A stretch of DNA of 64,000 nt from Rhyacophila brunnea (taxonomy: Eukaryota > Arthropoda > Insecta > Trichoptera > Rhyacophilidae). Every line of letters begins with the position of its first letter. Within the stretch, counting starts at the first letter, position 1. The notes beneath the pieces are model-generated. The model saw nothing but the letters and a program-made list of their open reading frames with translations. It did not search any database and was not told where the DNA came from. Position numbers and translations under genes: made by a program. Location of the stretch: the NCBI GenBank assembly GCA_022495005.1, contig JAGYXB010000196.1, positions 868,001-932,000 on the forward strand, read 5' to 3'. This document shows, in pieces, positions 11,767 to 22,502 of the stretch.

Positions 11767-12352
11767 CCAGGGCAATGGCGAATGGTGGAGGTAGGCTGTT
11801 AAGATCCGACATAGATAGTGTACACTAAGTTTTGTCATTCAAATGTTTTTGTTTTCATTGAACTAATACTACAATCTGTATATAGTCTTTGTTAGTTTTT
11901 AAAATTCAATTAAACCCTGCATAATCCAAGCCATGTAAATAATAGTAAAAATATATTCATTTATCGATAATATATCTAAAATTATGCCATTAAACCATAA
12001 TACATAATTTAACTATTTTATATATAGAGAGTATTTTTATCGATTGTGGTTTGGTTTAAGCAGGGGTAATGAATTTAAAAAAAAAACCAAACATTGCCAT
12101 CTGTAATAATATGTATTCTTAATTCAACAAAATAAATATGACTGAAAAAGTGTGCACAATTTTTATCGGATTTCTCATAGCATACCAAAACCATTATGGT
12201 TTGGTTAGGCAGGGCTTAATTGAATTTCGGAAACTAACAATCACCACATGGGAATTGTATTCTTAGTTTAATGTATATAAATAAGTACGACTTACAAAGT
12301 TTAGTGTGCACTATCTATGTCGAATCTTAATAGCCTACAACCACTGCACCTG
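11767..12352. mobile_element. Family C inverted-repeat element
   Basis: The left end GGTGGAGGTAGGCTGTTAAG followed by GACATAGATAGTG-ACACTAA returns in reverse complement at the right end (about 12295-12352). Inside, the ~150-bp subunit recurs (GTTAGTTT-AAATTCAATTAA, CTGC-TAACCAAACCATAAT, GTGCACA-TTTTT), inverted between halves, so the whole can fold back. Half-copies lie at 31358-31386 and 32740-33057. No transposase; termini CAGGG/CAGGT hint at hAT but no target duplication is visible. Confidence 0.6.
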
Positions 12353-12535
12353 GATGCGGGAGGTTCGACTACGGTAACAGAATTCTTGAGGCCATGTCAT
12401 AAGACTGCACCCGAAATACATGTCTAAGTCACGTGAATAAAAAATAATACAGTTAAAATTACAATGCCAACATGAGTGGAACAAAGTTGTGGAGAACGCT
12501 ATCAAATCGCAAAGGTCACGATCCTCAGTCATTAG

Positions 12536-13336
12536 TAGGGAGCGGATTTATGCAACAAAAAACATGACTATATGCATGCACATATGCACTTAAAATCATT
12601 GAAATATGCAATAAAACCAATGAAATATGCATTTAAAAATTGTAATTTTTATGGAAAAATATTGTAAATACCCACTTCACCCAATATTACCGATAAAAAT
12701 CGAATAACAAATTAATAATCTTAAGCAATATATTATAATAACAAAAAACACAAATAATCAATATAAAGTTAATCAATTACAATTTTCAAAATAGTTTGTT
12801 TACAAGTAGGTACAAATAATTAAACAAGAAATGTAAATGTAAACTATGGAAACTAAGCACAACTTAAAAAAACAAAAAACGACACACTTAGCTATTCCTA
12901 AATACTATTTGCTGTTTTTTTGTCCGAAAAGTTACAATATTTTTTCAATATTCTCTGGCATTAAATTTTCCGCATATCTGTCAATATTTTGTTTATATGC
13001 GGAAAATGATCTCTAAACGTCCACAAAGGTGATGGCGCAAAGTTTAAATAAAGGTTTTTCACTTTTTATGATAAATTTATGAAATGCTCGGGGATGCCAT
13101 TAAAAATGCAAGTGCATCTACCTAATTTAGTTATGTTTCGATAAAATTATGAATGCAAAAGCCCTAAAATATGCATTTATTAATGATATATGCTCTTATG
13201 TGTCAAATATGCATTTATATGCACAATAAAATTTTATTTTTGGATTCTGCGTGTTTCGAACCGGATTTCTGTGCAACCTCCATAGCTGTGCGTACACCCT
13301 AACAAAACATGCACTAGCATATAAATCCGGGCCCTA
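12536..13336. mobile_element. hAT-type non-autonomous element hAT-m3 (801 bp)
   Basis: Flanked by a perfect 8-bp duplication GTCATTAG (12528-12535 and 13337-13344). Termini are TAGGGAGCGGATTTATG and, inverted, TAGGGCCCGGATTTATATGC. The interior is AT-rich with many ATATGCAT-type words near both ends and no transposase-like open frame. Typical of an internally deleted hAT element. Confidence 0.85.
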
Positions 13337-13344
13337 GTCATTAG

Positions 13345-14195
13345 GTCCAGATAAGAAAAAGAAAGAAAAGATAAAAAACTAAATCTAAAATCATTGATAA
13401 AATAATGTCAGTCTACAAAAAAATATATTTTATAAGATATTATGTTGTTCGCCTTATTTTCTAAACGACGGCCGGAAGTATTTTCTTTTCTTGGCAATAT
13501 TTTCAAAATATTGTTCTATTTTTTGTATTTCCGTTATTCGGATTTTCAACATGTAGTATATTTTTTTTATGACCATATCTCCAGAAGTTGATCTCAAGCG
13601 ACGCTTGACTGACGTTTCTCTCCGTAAGCTTCTAAGTTGATGTTGAATAATAATATGTTATGACAGATTGCTGCAAGATGTAACAATAATATCATAAAGT
13701 ATGTTTATTTGAATTGACATTGGATGGAGTGAAAAATATTTTTATAATAAAAATCAATTCTTCTTTTTTACAATTCATTTACTTCCATCTACCACCATGC
13801 CAGATTAAATAGTTAAATTGAATGCGATTCACAATTAGAATGTCTTTCCCTAAGCAACACATAACCTGCATATATCACTGCGAGTAGGGTTAGTGAACAA
13901 TAATTTGTAGATACGAGTACATACGTATTAAATAATATATTACAAAAACAGTTTTTACTATAACTGAATTCCTCAATTTTTGTTCCTTCGTAATATTATC
14001 ATAATATGTAGTTCGCGTAAAATTCTCTTTCCAAGTAGAATTCGATATAATTTAATAATAACTATGAATGATGCAATATCTATACATAAATAAATAAACT
14101 GAAATTTCTTTTACTACATTGTTTAAATGCAGGTCACGTGGTTATTTATAGCCTATTAGTACAAAAGATTTCTTGATTTATGTGAAGTTTTCTGA
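13345..14195. other. No gene recognised
   Basis: AT-rich, no open frame above 60 codons, no repeat partner noticed. Confidence 0.4.
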
Positions 14196-14241
14196 ATTTT
14201 TGTAGAGCCCCCGAGTTTCGTGGAACCCGATTGAGAATCAC
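14196..14241. mobile_element. Solitary hAT-like terminus
   Basis: The inverted sequence starts CAGTGATTCTCAATCGGG and continues TTCCACGAAACTCG, the form of many hAT ends (CAGTG-TTCTCAA). I found no matching left end or target duplication, so this is probably a broken copy. Confidence 0.35.
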
Positions 14242-14292
14242 TGAGATCATTAAGCCGACATATCGATATATAAATTTATATTAATAAATTAA

Positions 14293-15822
14293 GGTAATTC
14301 TAACATATCACTTAACTCCAAAGTCAATAAAATAAGTGATAAATGTGATATGTCGTATTCAGGTAGTTTATTATCTCGGGAAGTTGACCGTCAGGCGTTA
14401 TATTTTTTAGCACGGCCGCCCATGTCATTGGATAACACAATTAACACATCTTACTTGATTCCAAATGCATCCGATTATAATCTTTAATTGAGTTTTTAAT
14501 CGAATGCATTTGGAATTAAGAAAAATGCAGTGTGGTGTGTTAACAATTACTGAGACTACTAAATTTGCAAACACAGTTCGTACACAAAAACATATTTTGC
14601 GGCAAAATACAATAAACTGTTTTATAGACTAATATAAAACCAATTTGTATGATTTTTTAATTCATTTGTAGTGTAGTATATTTAAAACAGAAAATCAAGT
14701 GAAATTTATTAATTTCAATATTAATAAAGAATTTATTTACATTTATTTTAATGTTCGTATTAGATTGAAACTGAAAGTTGTATTGAGCCGTTTTTGCAAT
14801 TAAATTTTGAATTAATCCACCTATGCAAGTATGCTTCTAGTCATATATCATTAAAATGCTAGTCACATTACACAAAATCTGAGCTCCTCTTGGTTAACGT
14901 CGTTTTTGAAACTAAATAATTATGGAATAAGCCACATTTGAAAGTTTCGCGTTATTTTGATGTGATAATTTGTATGCAATGACATTATTAAATGGACAAC
15001 TCACTTCATACCGGCGCGCGCGAGAAATTGTGCATAAAAGTCATTCACAGATGTATAGGTAGATGTCACGTGACCATATGACGTATCCATTTCCATTATG
15101 CGATACAAGCTTCGAGAATTTATAGTAATATAACCTTTATTGTAATGGCGTATTAGTGTCATGACTCATTGCGTTAGAAACAGATTCTCGGTTACTTACA
15201 AATTCTCGGAGATTAGACGCAAGTGAGCCCAGCGCATCACAGGCGACTGTCCAATGGTTTCTGTCACTCAATTGCATTGAATAAACATTATCTTAAAATG
15301 GAATTTTATAAATAATAAATAATACTAACACATGAAAAGTGATATCCCATCTTTCTTGGAGTGTTTAGTAGATTTTTTTACAATTTTTAACTAGACACAT
15401 TGGCATTTTGTAACACAATAATAACGGTGGAGTCAAAACCTGACAGTCAGAAATTTTGTATGGGCAGACCCAGCGGTGTCGCCAGACCGCTTGCAAGCAG
15501 AATGTTCATTTGAGCGTAGGATACCGATATTAAAATATAAATTTCGCCATCCGGCAGACCCGACACAAAGTGAGTGTCATTTTATTTTCTAGATGCTTCG
15601 TCCATATTAATGTCATTGTTTGTATGTAATAAAGCCGATTTTGAAGCTAGTCTAAATATTCTACAAAGTATATGGAATGGAACGAGCCGTGTTTGAAAAC
15701 TCTTAATTATTGTAAATAACCCCCTTATTTGTGGAATAATTGCATCGAGTAATATCAGTGTTATTTTAGAGCAATGAAAATAACGAAAACGTGTTAACTA
15801 TTTAGAATAACTCTGCTGAAAC
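14293..15822. mobile_element. Repeat family E TIR element, copy 1 (long)
   Basis: The left end GGTAATTCTAACATATCACTT matches 22991 and 61791. The right end, ATGAAAATAACG-AAACGTG then AGAATAACT, matches the right ends near 23583 and 62319, and GGCTATTCTAAC-type termini are mutually inverted. This copy is 1.5 kb against about 0.53-0.6 kb for the others, so it may hold additional inserts. An imperfect hairpin at about 14447-14545 pairs ATTCCAAATGCAT with its complement. Confidence 0.5.
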
Positions 15823-15829
15823 AATTTGA

Positions 15830-16226
15830 CGATTTAAATAATTAGATATTCTCTTATAGTAAGATAGAAATATGGTGATGGGTTGCTAACGATAATTGTA
15901 TCATGCAACAGCTGTTTCACTTTACAGTTTAAATTGCTCTTAAGACTGTGTAAACTTTATCAAATTAAAACATATGCTAAGTTTAGAAGAACACACCGCG
16001 CTATGCGTTTCTGAAATCCTGAAGTGGCATAACCCACCGCGGAGCACCCACTCACTTGGCTCGTTGTTCTTGCCGTAATGTTAAGGTAATATTTTACGTC
16101 TCGTAGGGTAACTCCGTGGGTAGGAAAACCATAAAATTGACCTGGCAGTAATATTACAACTAAAATTATATCGATATAACAACGTTGTTTATTCATATTT
16201 GAATAATCGGTCTTCTTGCGTAAGCC
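15830..16226. other. No gene recognised
   Basis: A 78-codon open frame on the - strand (15960-16196) has no recognised motif and no initiation or splice context I trust. Confidence 0.35.
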
Positions 16227-16815
16227 AAGATCTAATTCGAGCGCTTAATGTCAAATAACACTATCTACAAAAGTGTCATTTTACAGGAGAGCCAAAAAAC
16301 GTTTTCTTAGTTTTTTATAACTAACAAAGGCCCACGGTGGCCGCGCGGCATAAGCGTTGGACTATCATGCCGTGGGTCCCAGGTTCGAATCCTGGGTCTG
16401 GCAAGTACACATATTGTTTTTCAATATGTGTGTGAGTCAGGGTATGGACCTAATAGGTTGAGCAAGTGGCTGACATCCATTTCTCGTAAAAAAAAATCTG
16501 TTATTACAAACCTCTACTCTGTGGAGGCCCATATGATCCTATTAGGATCGGACATGGTTAAAAAAAAAAAAAAACAAAGTTTATTTTAAACCTAATGTTC
16601 ATATTTTGTAGTTTATTGTGTATTGTAAATTTATCTTGCTTATGGTGATGTTAAAATTTATAGGTATATGTTTAAAAAAAAACTTTATTTAGTTACCGTT
16701 ACAATTTACTGATGATTTAAAGACAGGCATAAATTTGTTTGACTGTCATGTCGCCGAGAATGTCAAATAACGTTATCTAAAAAAACTTTTTTGTAGATAA
16801 CGTTGTTTGATTTTA
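16227..16815. mobile_element. TIR element (MITE) carrying a SINE-A insertion
   Basis: The left end ATTCGAGCGCTTAATGTCAA continues TAACACTATCTACAAAAGTG. The right end in reverse complement reads ATTCGAGTGCTTAAAATCAA then CAACGTTATCTACAAAA, giving imperfect inverted repeats of about 40 bp, with TA next to each end. A further copy of the motif at about 16752-16777 makes the right end a local hairpin. The SINE at 16330-16572 lies inside, so it arrived later. Confidence 0.55.
16330..16572 (+). mobile_element. SINE-A, tRNA-derived, full-length copy (243 bp)
   Basis: The head has an A-box-like GTGGCCGCGCGGCATAAGCG and a perfect Pol III B box GGTTCGAATCC. The body includes GTGTGAGTCAGGGTATGG, CCTAATAGGTTGAGCAAGTG, CATCCATTTCTCGTAAAA and ATATGATCCTATTAGGATCG, ending in poly(A). 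A 7-bp duplication AACAAAG flanks it (16323-16329 and 16573-16579). Pol III would transcribe it, and a LINE must supply reverse transcriptase. Other copies: 36108-36358, 61150-61293, 62411-62535 and a fragment at 31404-31453. Confidence 0.88.
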
Positions 16816-17125
16816 AGCACTCGAATTATTATAGTTGTTGCACTAATTGAATATTTTTTTAATAATATAATTTATTTAATTATTAATAACTAGAAAAAAT
16901 ACCAAGTGAAAGTGCTACTGCGATAACAGAGCTATATGATAGTACTGCACTAGTAAAATGTAAGCACATTTTGTTAAACTATTATGAGAGTAAATTCTAC
17001 TAAGTAAAATATGATTACTCAATTAACGATAAAATAACATAAGAAGCGTGAAAAAAGTTATGATACATTTTCCATTTTTACGGTTGTATTGACATTATAA
17101 TTTAATTTACAACAGACCATGGGGG
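16583..17125. other. No gene recognised
   Basis: Apart from the right end of the TIR element at about 16750-16815, this is AT-rich sequence without coding support. Confidence 0.4.
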
Positions 17126-17213
17126 CCAATGACAGTAGTGTAGTGAAAATGTAGTGCAGTAGTAAAAGTTAAACGATAACATAAACACACAGACTTTGAG
17201 AAAACAACATAAA
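17126..17213 (-). mobile_element. SINE-B tail, part 1 of a split copy
   Basis: The reverse complement has GTTTTCTCAAAGTCTGTGTG and ACTACTGTCATTGG, matching SINE-B copies at 44090-44180 and 56613-56700. It continues across the mariner into 18513-18566 and across the hAT-m2 element into 19329-19348, together rebuilding one tRNA-headed SINE on the - strand. Confidence 0.65.
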
Positions 17214-17215
17214 TA

Positions 17216-18510
17216 CGAGGGTGGGTCAATAATTCCTTAGAAAAAAGCATTAAAACAGTTTTTATTTTTGTATTTTTTTTTTATTTCTCAACATAATCTC
17301 CTTGGAACTCAATACACTTGGTTAGACGTTTCTCAATTTTTTTTAAACCGTCAGAAAAATAAGTTTTCGGAAGGTCCTCAAAATAAGCATTTGTCCGATC
17401 GATGACTTCTTCATTTGAAAAAAAACGTTGTCCACTTAGCCATTTTTTTAAGTTTGGGAAAAGAAAAAAGTCACTGGGGGCTAAATCTGGCGAATACGGT
17501 GGGTGGTCGACCAATTCGAACTTCAATTCTTCAATTTTAGCCATTGATCGTAAACATGTGTGAACACGGGCATTGTCCTGATGAAAGAGGATTTTTTTCC
17601 TGTTTTAAATGAGGCCGTTTTTCTTCAATTTTGTTTTTTAGCTGGTCCAATAAAGATGCATAATAATCCCCTGTTATTGTTTTTCCTTTTTCCAAATAGT
17701 CAACGAAAATAATTTCACGTGCATCCCAAAATACAGTAGCCATAACCTTACCAGCTGATTTTACGGTTTTCGCCTTCTTTGGACATGGTTCGCCTTTCGC
17801 AATCCACTGCTTTGACTGTTCTTTCGTCTCGGGAGTATAGTGGTGTATCCATGTTTCATCTACAGTCACAAAGCGACGAAAAAATTCATCCGGATTGCGT
17901 TGCATGAGCGACAACAGGGCTTTAGAGGCCACCACCATATTGCGTTTATTGTCGACTGTGAGCAAACGCGGCACCCATCTTGCAGAATTTTTTTTCATGC
18001 CCAATTTGTCATGTAAAATAGAAATGACGCTACCTTTTGAGATCCCTGTAACATCAATTATCTCACTCAACTTTAATCTTTGGTCACTTAACACCATATC
18101 GTGGATTTTATTGATCATTTCTGGTGTAGTCACCTCTACAGGACGTCCTGAGCGTGGTTCATCCTTTATTGATGTACGACCACGTTTAAATTCATTTAAC
18201 CAGTTATAAATAGTTGCAAGTGAAGGAGCAGATATGCCGTGAACTAAATCCAACTCATTTTTTATTTCCTTTGCTGTTAACCCTTTTATATTAAAATGTT
18301 TAATAACAGCTCTAAACTCAATTTTCTCCATTTTCCATTTTTCCACAAGCAATTTTTTTTAAATGTACGAGAAACACACAACAACCCGACCAATCTGATT
18401 GAAACTTCGCAGCATACTGAATCGGTAGTGCCGCTGCATGAAAACAAACCTCTTACAGTACTAGTCGCGCCACCTGTCGGCTTTTCTAAGGACTTATTGA
18501 CCCACCCTCG
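17216..18510 (-). mobile_element. Mariner transposon, 1295 bp, with TIRs and TA duplication
   Basis: Both ends start CGAGGGTGGGTCAATAA and continue through CCTTAGAAAA, so the inverted repeats agree at 28 of 29 bases. TA flanks each end (17214-17215 and 18511-18512). Length, TIR size and TA target fit the mariner family. It encodes one transposase on the - strand, broken by a single frameshift. It landed inside a SINE-B copy, so it is younger than that SINE. TIR similarity and the otherwise open frame suggest a fairly recent arrival. Confidence 0.93.
17281..18352 (-). pseudogene. Mariner DD34D transposase with one frameshift
   Basis: The protein would cut and paste the mariner at TA sites. 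The first frame runs 18352 to 17537 (271 codons; Met8 at 18331 is the likelier start) and the second from 17544 to 17281. Visible in order: an N-terminal helix-turn-helix region (AEIKNELDLVHG to IYNWLNEFKRGR), the linker motif WVPRLLT (usually WVPHxLT), first catalytic Asp in FVTVDETWIHHY, second in the QDNARVH block after the frame change, and third in YSPDLAPSDFFLF. There are 34 residues between the second and third Asp, hence DD34D. Total length of about 350 residues is normal. The break is in a run of seven T (17592-17598), where one extra base would restore the usual frame; it may be a true inactivating deletion or a sequencing slip. No other stop is seen. Confidence 0.92.
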
Positions 18511-18512
18511 TA

Positions 18513-18566
18513 TATTGTGACTTCACCGGGCATCGAATCCGGAGTCCTCGGGTGAGGGCCCAGTGC
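18513..18566 (-). mobile_element. SINE-B head, part 2 of the split copy
   Basis: The reverse complement has GGACTCCGGATTCGATGCCC, which includes a B-box-like GGATTCGATGCCC, then GGTGAAGTCACAATA leading to the mariner target TA. The head continues beyond the hAT-m2 insertion at 19329-19348 (ATGGTATTCTGTGGTCTAT, RC), where the A-box side lies. Confidence 0.6.
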
Positions 18567-18574
18567 CTTACGCT

Positions 18575-19320
18575 TAGGGAATCCAATCCCGAGCCAAAAT
18601 TCTGATCCCGGGATTTCGGGATTACAATTTGACAATCCCGGGATCCCGGGACTGGTCCCGGGATTGGCATTTTTTCCATTGTTAATATAACATTTTTATA
18701 TTTACAAATAACATTGATAAAATCGGTCAAAAATAAATGTAGTATAATTTATACTATTTAAGACATTCTTAATATTGTATACGTTCAATCTTGGAAATAC
18801 ACAAGTTTAACGGAGTAAATAATATTGTAATTTAAATAATATTGTAAATTTATTAGAAGATTGCTGTTTCTGATAGTAAAGACTTAATGAATGGATTAGC
18901 GAGATTTAAAATAGTACAGAAAATAATCATGGCGTACTTATGGCCTTTTCGCTTCATAAATCTAATTAGTCTGACAAATATGAAACTGCCGTAAAACATA
19001 TGATATCATGGTGGAATTACTTTGTTAAAAGTGCGAAGCATTGTTTTTTTCCGATCTTTCCATTTTTAATAATTAATGTTAAAAAATAAATAAATCGGCA
19101 ACCTACACATGGGTATAAATCAAACTTCATTCAAACTCAGTTTATTTCCTAATGTAGTTATTTTTTATTAAAAGTATTTTTTCTGTTATATTTTCGCTTT
19201 TATTTTATTTTCCATAAACATTGATAAAAAAATCAATCCCGAAATCCCGGGATTATGTTTATCAATCCCGGGATTCATAGGTATCGAAAATAGCTCGGGA
19301 TCCCGGGATTGGAATCCCTA
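18575..19320. mobile_element. hAT-type MITE family hAT-m2, copy 1 (746 bp)
   Basis: Perfect 8-bp duplication CTTACGCT (18567-18574 and 19321-19328). Termini are TAGGGAATCCAATCCC and, inverted, TAGGGATTCCAATCCCGGGA. AATCCCGGGATT palindromes cluster at both ends. The interior is AT-rich, with no transposase. Related copies: 28141-28693 (left end missing) and 46002-46867. It interrupts the head of the SINE-B copy. Confidence 0.9.
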
Positions 19321-19429
19321 CTTACGCTATAGACCACAGAATACCATTATTTATTATATTATTTTATTTTACATAGACATATTATGTTAGTTTTTCGATA
19401 CTTATAATTTATTTGACAGTGGCAAAGAC

Positions 19430-19690
19430 TCCATACTATGGTATTATATTTATGTTATTATAGCGGGTACGGATGTACTGATAAGATTGACTGGCGATGT
19501 AGTAGTGAGCCGAGTGATGGACTCGAATGGAGTGATGCGTTATGGATTGTCCTTGCTATTTATGCAAATGCAGTTCATGCATTACAAGAGACATTTTCGC
19601 AATTAAACAAGTTATAATAAATCCTACTTATATAGTTATGATTGATGAAATGCTGATGACTATCGCTTCCGCTCCATTGTTTTGTTTTAA
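19430..19690 (+). repeat. Dispersed repeat family H, copy 1
   Basis: Matches 43795-44065 in order: GTACGG-T-TACTGAT-AGATTGA, a GACTCGA stretch, GTTATGGATTGTCCTTGCTA, ACAAATGCAGT and TCGCAATTAAACAA. Both copies keep a short frame beginning MDCPCY, but that may simply reflect DNA similarity. Class unknown. Confidence 0.5.
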
Positions 19691-19734
19691 CAACAAAACA
19701 TACATAATATTATGGTATCATTACTGTAGGATAA

Positions 19735-19811
19735 TTAGCTCGTAGCTTAATAATGGGTGTGAATCCAGTGGTTACAGGTTCAAGTCCCATCAGTAGTCGT
19801 ATTAAAAAAAA
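19735..19811 (+). mobile_element. SINE-D head (tRNA-like), copy 1
   Basis: GCTCGTAGCTTAAT is followed by a perfect B box GGTTCAAGTCC (19777-19787), then CATCAGTAGTCGTATT and an A run. It matches 33165-33245 and, inverted, 62690-62726. The family looks like a minimal tRNA-derived SINE or tRNA relic; copies lack a shared long body. Confidence 0.55.
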
Positions 19812-20354
19812 GATTTTTTTCTAGTAAGTATATTACTAAGATGTTTTCAAATTATGTATGTCCTGTAAATATGGCTGTCCTCAGACTTCTTTCAGTGACC
19901 TATCACATAATAAATATCTTCAACACGCACCGTTTGCCACTGCGGATATTGCCAGAGAAAATTATTAAATGAAACAGGAAGATTGGCTATTTTTATTACG
20001 GTAAACATTATTTACGTAGAGCATCATAGCAATGCAATAAAATATAATTCTTTCGTTCATCTAAAGTCAGAACGCGTGGTGACCTGGTTAAGTATTACCA
20101 AAACATAATATTTCTCTTGAAAGATAGAGGGGTTTCTTGGCAGTACTGAAAATGACTCCATCCATCAAAAGTATCCAGACTCACAGCACGTGTATGGATA
20201 ATATATGGTTTTATACAATACTACAGATCCGACAAAAAATATTCCACTAAAAAACATTATTTAATAATATCTTAAGAAGATATGGACTGAACCAAGATAT
20301 ATGTAGTGTTCGATGTGTGGATTATGGTATTGAGGATGATGATGAAGAAGTCGA

Positions 20355-21110
20355 AGATGTATGCAGGAGCGAGTTTTATTTACAGCGTAACTTACTTACT
20401 TACTTAGGGTATGTGCTTATATATTTGGGCCACCTAGACGGTTTTTAGCGCCTATCCCCTTTATATGAAGTGCCTATCGGGAATGAAGCATGATTGAGGG
20501 TGAAAAGGACCCGGCCTCGGCGGTTTCGCGACCGACCGAGGCTAGGTTTTAGGTCTGGGAGAAGGGATCTCTAGTAAGTGTATTTAAAAAGTGTTTCTTG
20601 TGAACAAACATAACAATAAGGACCACCGCCGTCACAGGCCTCCATCGACTTTCCAACCCACATCTCGCTTCAGTCCGGTTCTGCGGAGTCCAGCGTTCAG
20701 TCCGTGGGGTCAGGCGTTGGTCCAATCCGAACCCGCTTTGGGGTTAGCTTCTTCCAATCCAGTCGAGTGCTCCCAGGAAGACTGAGAGAAGGCCAAAAAA
20801 GCAAGATCGGCATCCATAATCGCATCTTTATCGTGTGTTACGTTCGGGTCTTAGCCCGTTTGCTCATCAAAATTTGAGCCGCAGAGGGTGGAAAAACTCA
20901 TTTTACAGCGTAACGGTCGGTACGATAGTATAAATACAATGACAGTAGGTACATAATATTATCTACTGAGATAGTTACGAGCTAGGTACTTAGATTCGAG
21001 TGACATTTTGATAAATCAGTATTCGTAATTTATACAGTCGAAAGTAATACCTAAACATTATATTCCCGTACATAATTATATTGAACGAGTCAGCGGTTTA
21101 AATACGAGTA
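20355..21110 (+). repeat. Repeat family G, copy 2, split by a retroinsert
   Basis: ATGCAGGAGCGAGTTTTATT at 20360 and the continuing GTAACGGTCGGTAC at 20911 onward align with the uninterrupted copy at 6080-6380. The 510-bp piece between them is a later insertion with target duplication. Confidence 0.55.
20392..20901 (-). mobile_element. 510-bp retroelement insertion with 13-bp TSD
   Basis: A perfect 13-bp duplication TTTACAGCGTAAC (20379-20391 and 20902-20914) flanks a GC-richer insert that begins (TTAC)n on the + strand. Read on the - strand, it ends in a (TAAG)n tail preceded by CGTCTAGGTGGCCCAAATAT. Long variable duplication and simple-repeat tail are typical of LINE or SINE insertion by target-primed reverse transcription. 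The open frame at 20591-20785 (+) is antisense and probably not a gene. Family not identified. Confidence 0.7.
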
Positions 21111-21411
21111 GCTGTGAATTTTATTTATTGTTACTGTCATAATATAATATGATACTATGGAAAGGATATTAGACTAATTTTCCATTGCGATACCGTATTT
21201 AATATCGCCAATCAATCTTATACTGACAACTATATATATTACGGAGAGTAGGGCTTTAGTAGAGATGTGACTGTATTTACTTCGACTGACAGCATAGGGT
21301 GAATATTGACATTCTCAAAAGAATGACAAATGGGCGAATATTTTTGTCATGTTTCGAAGGTTGGCAACAAAATTGCAGTATACCTCTCTATCCTTGGCCA
21401 TTAAAGTTAGT

Positions 21412-21456
21412 GGTCTCACCAAACCAACTACCCCGCACCACACCCAGTCTTAGTTC
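21412..21456 (-). mobile_element. Possible R1-clade LINE 3' stub
   Basis: The reverse complement GACTGGGTGTGGTGCGGGG then TAGTTGGTTTGGTGAG parallels the terminal 3' UTR of the full element (43108-43139) and the decayed copy near 63.5 kb. It is only about 45 bp long, so this may be an extreme 5' truncation or a chance resemblance. Confidence 0.4.
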
Positions 21457-21802
21457 CAACGTATAGTCTTTTTATGGACGCAATATACACGGAAAGAAAC
21501 AGCTTATAATTGTATGAATTTAGGATACATTACGATTTGGTTTTCTAGGTGTTCTGAATAATTTCGTTCTGATTATCCTAGACATTAATTTCAGGTGTAG
21601 ATTTGGTATACTTGTTTCAACATTTTTGTACCTCTTCCGACAGCAAGAATCTCAGTTTAACTTGTGCCATTTGGTTCGTTTTTTACATCCAATCAAATTT
21701 GTTTTAAGTAATGACGAAACAGAGTTCGTTACATCTAAATTGTACATACCATATTTCACCGTAGCACAGTTCGCCGTGAGCTTTTTATCGGAAAGAGAGA
21801 AT

Positions 21803-22302
21803 GTCACAGAAAATAGTCAAGCGGCGTTAAATCGCACGATCTTGGAGGCCAATTCACGGGTCCGAAACGTGAAACTATGCGGTTACCAAACGTTTCCTTC
21901 AATAAATCAATTGTGGTACGAGCTGTGTGACATGTTGCGCCGTTTTGTTGAAACCACAGCTCCTGCACATCATGGTTGTTCAATTGATGAACGAAAAAGT
22001 CAGTAATCATGGCTCTATAGCGGTCACCATTGACTGTAACGTTCTGGCCAGCATCGTTTTTAAAGAAGTACAGACCAATTATTCCACCAGCCCATAAAGC
22101 ACACCAGTCAATTTTTCTGGATGTAATCTGGATGTATCATCACTCCAAATACGGCAGTTTTGTTTATTGACGTATCTATTCAACCAAAAGTGAGCTTCAT
22201 CGCTAAACAAAATTCGCTTATGAAAATTGGGATCAACGGAAATCTTGTTTTAAAATAAATTTTCACAATTTGGAAGTGTTGTTCAGGCGTCAGTCTATTC
22301 AT
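21803..22302 (-). pseudogene. Tc1/mariner-superfamily transposase (DD41D-like), internally deleted
   Basis: The - strand starts MNRLTPEQHFQIVKIYFK at 22302. It jumps directly to the catalytic-core segment FHKRILFSDEAHFWLN (first catalytic Asp) and then, with frame changes, to DDTSRLHPEKLTGVLY, NDAGQNVTVNGDRYRAM, ELWFQQNGATCHTA and NWPPRSCDLTPLDYFL before a stop replaces the usual Trp. The second catalytic Asp is Asn here, and 41 residues separate that position from the Asp in PLDYFL. About 130 residues between the N-terminal helices and the core are missing, so this is a deletion derivative, plainly inactive. Upstream GGCGGCCATTTTGTCAGCTG (RC, 22336-22355) and CAGGCTGATAAAAAAATAAT (RC, about 22480-22500) are likely element flank and TIR. 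Confidence 0.8.
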
Positions 22303-22502
22303 GTTGAAATGCCAAACCAAAATAAACATAAATCACTTAACAGCTGACAAAATGGCCGCCAATTAAAAAAGTGCTGCCAGCTTAAAGTTCTATACTTCTA
22401 AAAAAAACACACTTTATAATATGCCTCAAATATAGAACCAAAATTTTGATAGTCATTTCTTAAGTAAAGATCAATAATGCTATTATTTTTTTATCAGCCT
22501 GT

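Noticed and set aside
20591..20785. 64-codon Pro/Ser/Arg-rich frame as a gene
   Set aside because: It lies antisense within a 510-bp retroinsert defined by its own duplication.
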